A stretch of DNA of 10,291 nt, from positions 1 to 10,291 of the forward strand of contig JAJYGE010000059.1 in the NCBI GenBank assembly GCA_021785155.1. The letters are read 5' to 3'. A program made the position numbers and the translations under genes. This document shows, in pieces, positions 6,879-10,291 of the stretch. The notes under the pieces are model-generated. The model was not told the DNA's origin. It did no database searches and saw nothing but the letters and a program-made list of their open reading frames with translations. How positions within the stretch are numbered: position 1 is the first letter of the stretch; each line of letters opens with the position of its first letter. Origin of the DNA: Planctomycetota bacterium (lineage in GTDB: Bacteria; Planctomycetota; Phycisphaerae; WQYP01).

Positions 6879-9800
6879 TCACCACCGCCCCGATCTGCCG
6901 TTTCCAAGAGCCGGTGGCTTGCCCCATGCTTCCACGTTCAACTTCTTAACAGACCGCATGGTCGGCAGCCACACCCAACAGGAATCGCCGCTTTGACGCA
7001 CCCGCAACTGTCCCGGCACAATTGGCTGGCCATTGACCTGGACCCGGATGGTGGAATCGCCAAAGGGCCCCAGCCGCACATTCATCAGGGCGATCGGCTG
7101 GTCGGATTTTAAACGCAAGGTCAGTTTGTTTCCATGACGGCGCAGACGGTAATTTATACGCCTGATTGCCCGTCGGCCATGGGCGCGTGCCGAGACCGTC
7201 AAAAGTGGATAGTCCTTAACGCTTATTTCACTCCACCCGATCGGCAGGCGGGGAATTAATTGCGTATGATCCGGCGTGTTATCATCCACGCCTATCACCA
7301 GACGCAAGGTCTTGATTGTCTCACCTTCCTGAACGCCATTGCCCAAGTCGCCGGTGCGGTGCCAGTAAAGTCCGTGCCGCTGCACCTGACATCCCTCCGG
7401 TGTAATGTAGGGTTTATATCCCGGATAGTAGATCGCCTTGGCCAACCAGTTCAGCATCGTCGTTGCGTCCCGCATCCGATCCAGCAACAGCGCGGCTTCG
7501 GTTACAAACCCCTGCCCGTAGCCCATGGCGGTTCCGTAAAAGCCAAATGGATGGTAGGAACTGACGATTCGGCGATAGGCATTGAGATCACGAATACGCC
7601 AACCGGGAATGTTGTCGTGCGGCGCAAAGCCGCGGCGATCAGCCATGGTAATCAGCGGTCCCAAATTCGTGCTTCGATTCGGCCAGCCGGCGGGCAGCAA
7701 TGTCCAGGTTGGCCCCCAGCGACCAGTGGTGAAATAAACCTTTTGAATACCTTTGAATAAACGACCGGCGGTGGCTTGCCAACGTTTTGCAACCGCGGTC
7801 TGACCAATGGAAGTTGCCATGGTGGCGTATGCGCGTAACGCCTGTTCACATAGAACGTCAGCGTATTTAGCGTGCCCGATGCCGCCGGCACATTCGCTGT
7901 CAGTTTGCAGCACATCATTGCCGGCACCCGATATGGTCGGATGATCGAGTTGCCACCCGATCCAGTTCCCGGCGGCCAAGATGTCCTTCCAGTGTTTGTG
8001 GGTCCAGGCGTCGGGATGTGGCTGACGCTGCCAGAGCTTGTAGGTGAAAAGCATGATCAGGCCCTGAGCGTCATTTTCAAACACTCCCAGTCCCAGAACC
8101 GGCGAAGGCTTGTTGAGAATCCGGCACCAGTGCGCCGGCAGTTGCACGCCCGCTGCGGGCAGCGAAGGTTCTCGTAAGCCAAGCCCAGGCTGCCAGATTG
8201 GTGTGCCCCGGTAGGGGCCGGTTTGAAGCGAAGTGACCTTCCACTGACCAAATCCGGGCGGCCAGATTTGCTGCCCCTTATAAATCAGCGACGAATCCTG
8301 TGCCCAGAGCCGCGCTTCCCGGAAACAATAATCGGCAACGCGATTGGCCCGTTTCAGAAAACCCAGTTCCGTGATTTCCTGCAGACTCCGGCCTAAATCA
8401 CGCCCCCATGACATACCCGCATAGGCACCGGCATTGTTCTGCCATGTTCCAACGCCGGTATACAGCCACTCCGGCGCTCCCGGAGTTGATGTGTGATACA
8501 TGCCATGGCTACCAATCTTGTTGAGAATGTCCTGGACATCATTATAAAAGACACTGGTAAGAATATCAGCATATACAGTTCCACGAAAACGAACGCGCGG
8601 CCCACGGTAGTCCGTTGGTATGCTGATCGGCAGATGCGAAGGAAAGTCGCGGGGAGTCGTGTATAACAGCTTGCGCAGGTGCCGCAATGCGGCCTGCACA
8701 GCCGGCAGATCGTTGGCGTTGGCGTGCAGCGGGTGCGTCTTGATCCAGCGGGCCTCAACGACCGTGGGACGATCATGTGGCAGACGCAGCCAGCCGGACG
8801 GTGGTGGTCCTGCGATTTCCGCAGTTATTCCGGAAATAATTGGAACTCCCGCCTTTTTCGGATTGTCTTCAATCCGGATATCTTTAATTTTCTCTGCACG
8901 CGGTACGATCACTCCCATATAGGCACCGTTTGCTCCAAAACCGGTAGGCTGCAGGGCCAGCGCACGGTGCAATACTTGTCGGGCCGACTTGCTGGATGCG
9001 AATGGCTCCGGTGCCTGTTTCAGTGGCGCGTACCACCAGGCGCTGTAGCCGTAAATCAGTGGATATCGCACCGTGCGTCCGTCGGCGTAATCTAATACCA
9101 CGGCCCCCATCCGATCACCGATAAACAGGATGTCACGCCAGGCGTTCGGATCGCCCCAGACCGGCTCGCCATTGTCCCAAGTGCCGGTAAATCCGGTCAG
9201 GTAAAGTTTCTGCACCCGCTGATTCAACGGAATGTTGACCGCGCCCCCCGATTTCACCATGACCCGGTGGGTCAGAATAAATGGTACTCCGTTTGATTGG
9301 TGATAACCGCGCAATACTGAGCCGTGTTGGGTGTTCTTAGCCGATGACAGGGGAACCGCAAACAGGCGGCTTTTCGATGCTGGAACAGTCATTTCGGACA
9401 TTTTCAGATCAGCGAAGCCGAGCCAGGCAAATCCGGGGCCTGTTCCGTTATGGTTGTTGTCGTGATCCACCGCCTCGAAATAAACAGTTTGTCCCTTAAG
9501 CCCGGATACCAGCCAGTCCACTGGCACAAAGCCATCCTGCTGAGGTGGAACCGCGCGCCGCAGAATGTCGCCGTTGGAAGCGCGCTTCAGAAAATAGGCG
9601 TTGAACCCGCGATGCCCAGCGCGGCCATCCCAGCCGTTGGCCAGGAACTCAATAAGGTCGCCTGTGACCACAAAATTTGGCGAGCGAATGGTGCCGGTGG
9701 CCGCTTCACCGCCCGCCTGAGATTCTGGATGGGGACCGGGCTGCAATGTTCCGGGGCGTGGGGTATTCACAAGTCCCCACGCCGCCCCGGTGGTGATCCA

Positions 9801-9929
9801 CGGTGCCAAACTGTGGTGAAAAACGCTGAGGTTTTCGACGGACGGTTCTGCGGCGGCGGCTCGTTTGGCAAAACCCAGAACCGCCAGAATCAAAACCATC
9901 GGAATCCATGCATGCCGATTTTTTTTCAT
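6879..9929 (-). CDS. Large exported protein, putative (alpha/alpha)6-barrel glycoside hydrolase of unassigned family
   Basis: A 1016-residue exported protein. Residues 1-27 form a clear signal peptide (MKKNRH, hydrophobic WIPMVLILAVLGF, cleavage near RAAAA). Residues about 30-177 look like a beta-sandwich lectin-type module (ATGTIRSPNFVVTGDLIEFL, 77-96), similar to modules attached to GH32 and other secreted hydrolases. Residues about 180-400 are a second beta-rich region. From about 405 to 880 the protein turns helical in the way of six-hairpin glycosidases: WGRDLGRSLQE (508-518), FENDAQG (617-623), DSECAGG (677-683), GYGQGFVTEA (803-812), YITPEG (841-846) and GDLGNGVQEGE (860-870). A beta tail follows (LRLVIGVDDNTPD 875-887; SARAHGRRAIRRINY 913-927). 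Asp511, Glu618, Glu679 and Glu868 are only candidates for catalysis. I cannot assign a CAZy family or substrate. The ATG has a good AAGGA site 9 nt upstream. Confidence 0.75.
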   Translation of the reverse strand: MKKNRHAWIPMVLILAVLGFAKRAAAAEPSVENLSVFHHSLAPWITTGAAWGLVNTPRPGTLQPGPHPESQAGGEAATGTIRSPNFVVTGDLIEFLANGWDGRAGHRGFNAYFLKRASNGDILRRAVPPQQDGFVPVDWLVSGLKGQTVYFEAVDHDNNHNGTGPGFAWLGFADLKMSEMTVPASKSRLFAVPLSSAKNTQHGSVLRGYHQSNGVPFILTHRVMVKSGGAVNIPLNQRVQKLYLTGFTGTWDNGEPVWGDPNAWRDILFIGDRMGAVVLDYADGRTVRYPLIYGYSAWWYAPLKQAPEPFASSKSARQVLHRALALQPTGFGANGAYMGVIVPRAEKIKDIRIEDNPKKAGVPIISGITAEIAGPPPSGWLRLPHDRPTVVEARWIKTHPLHANANDLPAVQAALRHLRKLLYTTPRDFPSHLPISIPTDYRGPRVRFRGTVYADILTSVFYNDVQDILNKIGSHGMYHTSTPGAPEWLYTGVGTWQNNAGAYAGMSWGRDLGRSLQEITELGFLKRANRVADYCFREARLWAQDSSLIYKGQQIWPPGFGQWKVTSLQTGPYRGTPIWQPGLGLREPSLPAAGVQLPAHWCRILNKPSPVLGLGVFENDAQGLIMLFTYKLWQRQPHPDAWTHKHWKDILAAGNWIGWQLDHPTISGAGNDVLQTDSECAGGIGHAKYADVLCEQALRAYATMATSIGQTAVAKRWQATAGRLFKGIQKVYFTTGRWGPTWTLLPAGWPNRSTNLGPLITMADRRGFAPHDNIPGWRIRDLNAYRRIVSSYHPFGFYGTAMGYGQGFVTEAALLLDRMRDATTMLNWLAKAIYYPGYKPYITPEGCQVQRHGLYWHRTGDLGNGVQEGETIKTLRLVIGVDDNTPDHTQLIPRLPIGWSEISVKDYPLLTVSARAHGRRAIRRINYRLRRHGNKLTLRLKSDQPIALMNVRLGPFGDSTIRVQVNGQPIVPGQLRVRQSGDSCWVWLPTMRSVKKLNVEAWGKPPALGNGRSGRW

Positions 9930-9931
9930 TT

Positions 9932-10006
9932 TTATTTGTCCTTTTTTAAGATAATGAGCAGTCTGTTACCCGGCTTAAAACCCCATAAACATAAGCCCAT
10001 TTCCAT
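9932..10006 (-). CDS. Possible 24-residue leader peptide before the 1016-residue gene
   Basis: A short frame begins at ATG 10006-10004 with MEMGLCLWGF and ends LLIILKKDK, with TAA at 9932-9934, only 2 nt before the ATG of the large gene. The downstream ribosome site lies inside its last codons, as would be expected for coupled translation. The frame stays open further upstream to 10246, but its second half alone lies after the predicted promoter. Its own start lacks a Shine-Dalgarno site. It shares an M-x-M-G-L-C-L-aromatic core with the leader frame of the next gene. Translation is unproven. Confidence 0.3.
   Translation of the reverse strand: MEMGLCLWGFKPGNRLLIILKKDK
9939..9943 (-). promoter_or_regulatory. 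Ribosome binding site of the 1016-residue gene
   Basis: AAGGA on the minus strand with a 9-nt A-rich spacer to ATG 9929. It supports this start, which also gives a normal signal peptide. Confidence 0.65.
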
Positions 10007-10028
10007 CGCGGCGACGGAATTAAACCAT

Positions 10029-10057
10029 ATTAAAACACCATGTATGCCCAGTCGCAA
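10029..10057 (-). promoter_or_regulatory. Candidate sigma70-like promoter of the 1016-residue gene
   Basis: Minus-strand TTGCGA (10052-10057; 4 of 6 consensus matches), a 17-nt spacer, then TTTAAT (10029-10034; 5 of 6). This is the best promoter match in the window. It follows the stop of the truncated oxidoreductase by about 28 nt and implies a leader of roughly 90 nt that holds the short frame at 9932-10006. Confidence 0.45.
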
Positions 10058-10085
10058 TGCGCTTTTTTCACGATGTTGAGATCTT

Positions 10086-10291
<206 letters not shown>

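Noticed and set aside
6854..6883. Hairpin at the stop codon of the 1016-residue gene as a terminator
   Set aside because: The stem is only 6 bp with an 18-nt loop and no T run on the minus strand; the contained palindrome is a better explanation.
9450..10079. Plus-strand frame of 209 codons
   Set aside because: It covers the signal peptide and lectin-like domain of the large minus-strand gene and its promoter; composition and sequence look like a shadow.

Overview
The window looks like an accessory carbohydrate-degradation locus from a Gram-negative, secretion-rich environmental bacterium. The best guess is a member of the Planctomycetota, perhaps Phycisphaerae, or a related PVC lineage. The clues are the tail of an H-X9-DG-like prepilin protein, very large exported glycoside hydrolases with lineage-typical accessory domains, and a Tat-type signal on one enzyme. 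No rRNA or marker gene is present, so this placement is inference.

Layout, left to right. Positions 2-148 hold the 3' end of a plus-strand pseudopilin-like gene, followed by a hairpin terminator at 176-215. Four large genes follow, all on the minus strand and transcribed right to left. In transcription order they are: a 1016-residue exported protein that looks like an (alpha/alpha)6-barrel glycosidase of no family I can name (6879-9929); an 871-residue GH63/MGH1-like glycosidase with a PA14 domain inserted inside its catalytic barrel (4123-6738); a GH27-type alpha-galactosidase (2470-3975); and a GH36-type alpha-galactosidase (371-2467). The last two are separated by 2 nt and almost certainly form a coupled transcription unit. 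At the right edge a minus-strand Old Yellow Enzyme gene enters the window but loses its family sequence after its HAGRKAST motif and stops at 10086, so it looks like a truncated remnant.

All four intact enzymes start with an export signal, so together they probably act outside the cytoplasm on an oligo- or polysaccharide containing alpha-galactose or a related sugar (inference). There is no transporter or regulator in the window. The first three genes of the transcription order each have a sigma70-like promoter candidate with a 17-nt spacer in the AT-rich gap upstream.

The most interesting points are: the unassigned large enzyme; the PA14-in-barrel architecture; loss of the canonical Asp-Asp sugar-binding pair in both alpha-galactosidase-clan enzymes; short leader reading frames sharing an M-x-M-G-L-C-L core that abut or overlap the starts of two enzyme genes; and a pair of identical 8-bp palindromes about ten helical turns apart flanking the promoter of the PA14 enzyme.
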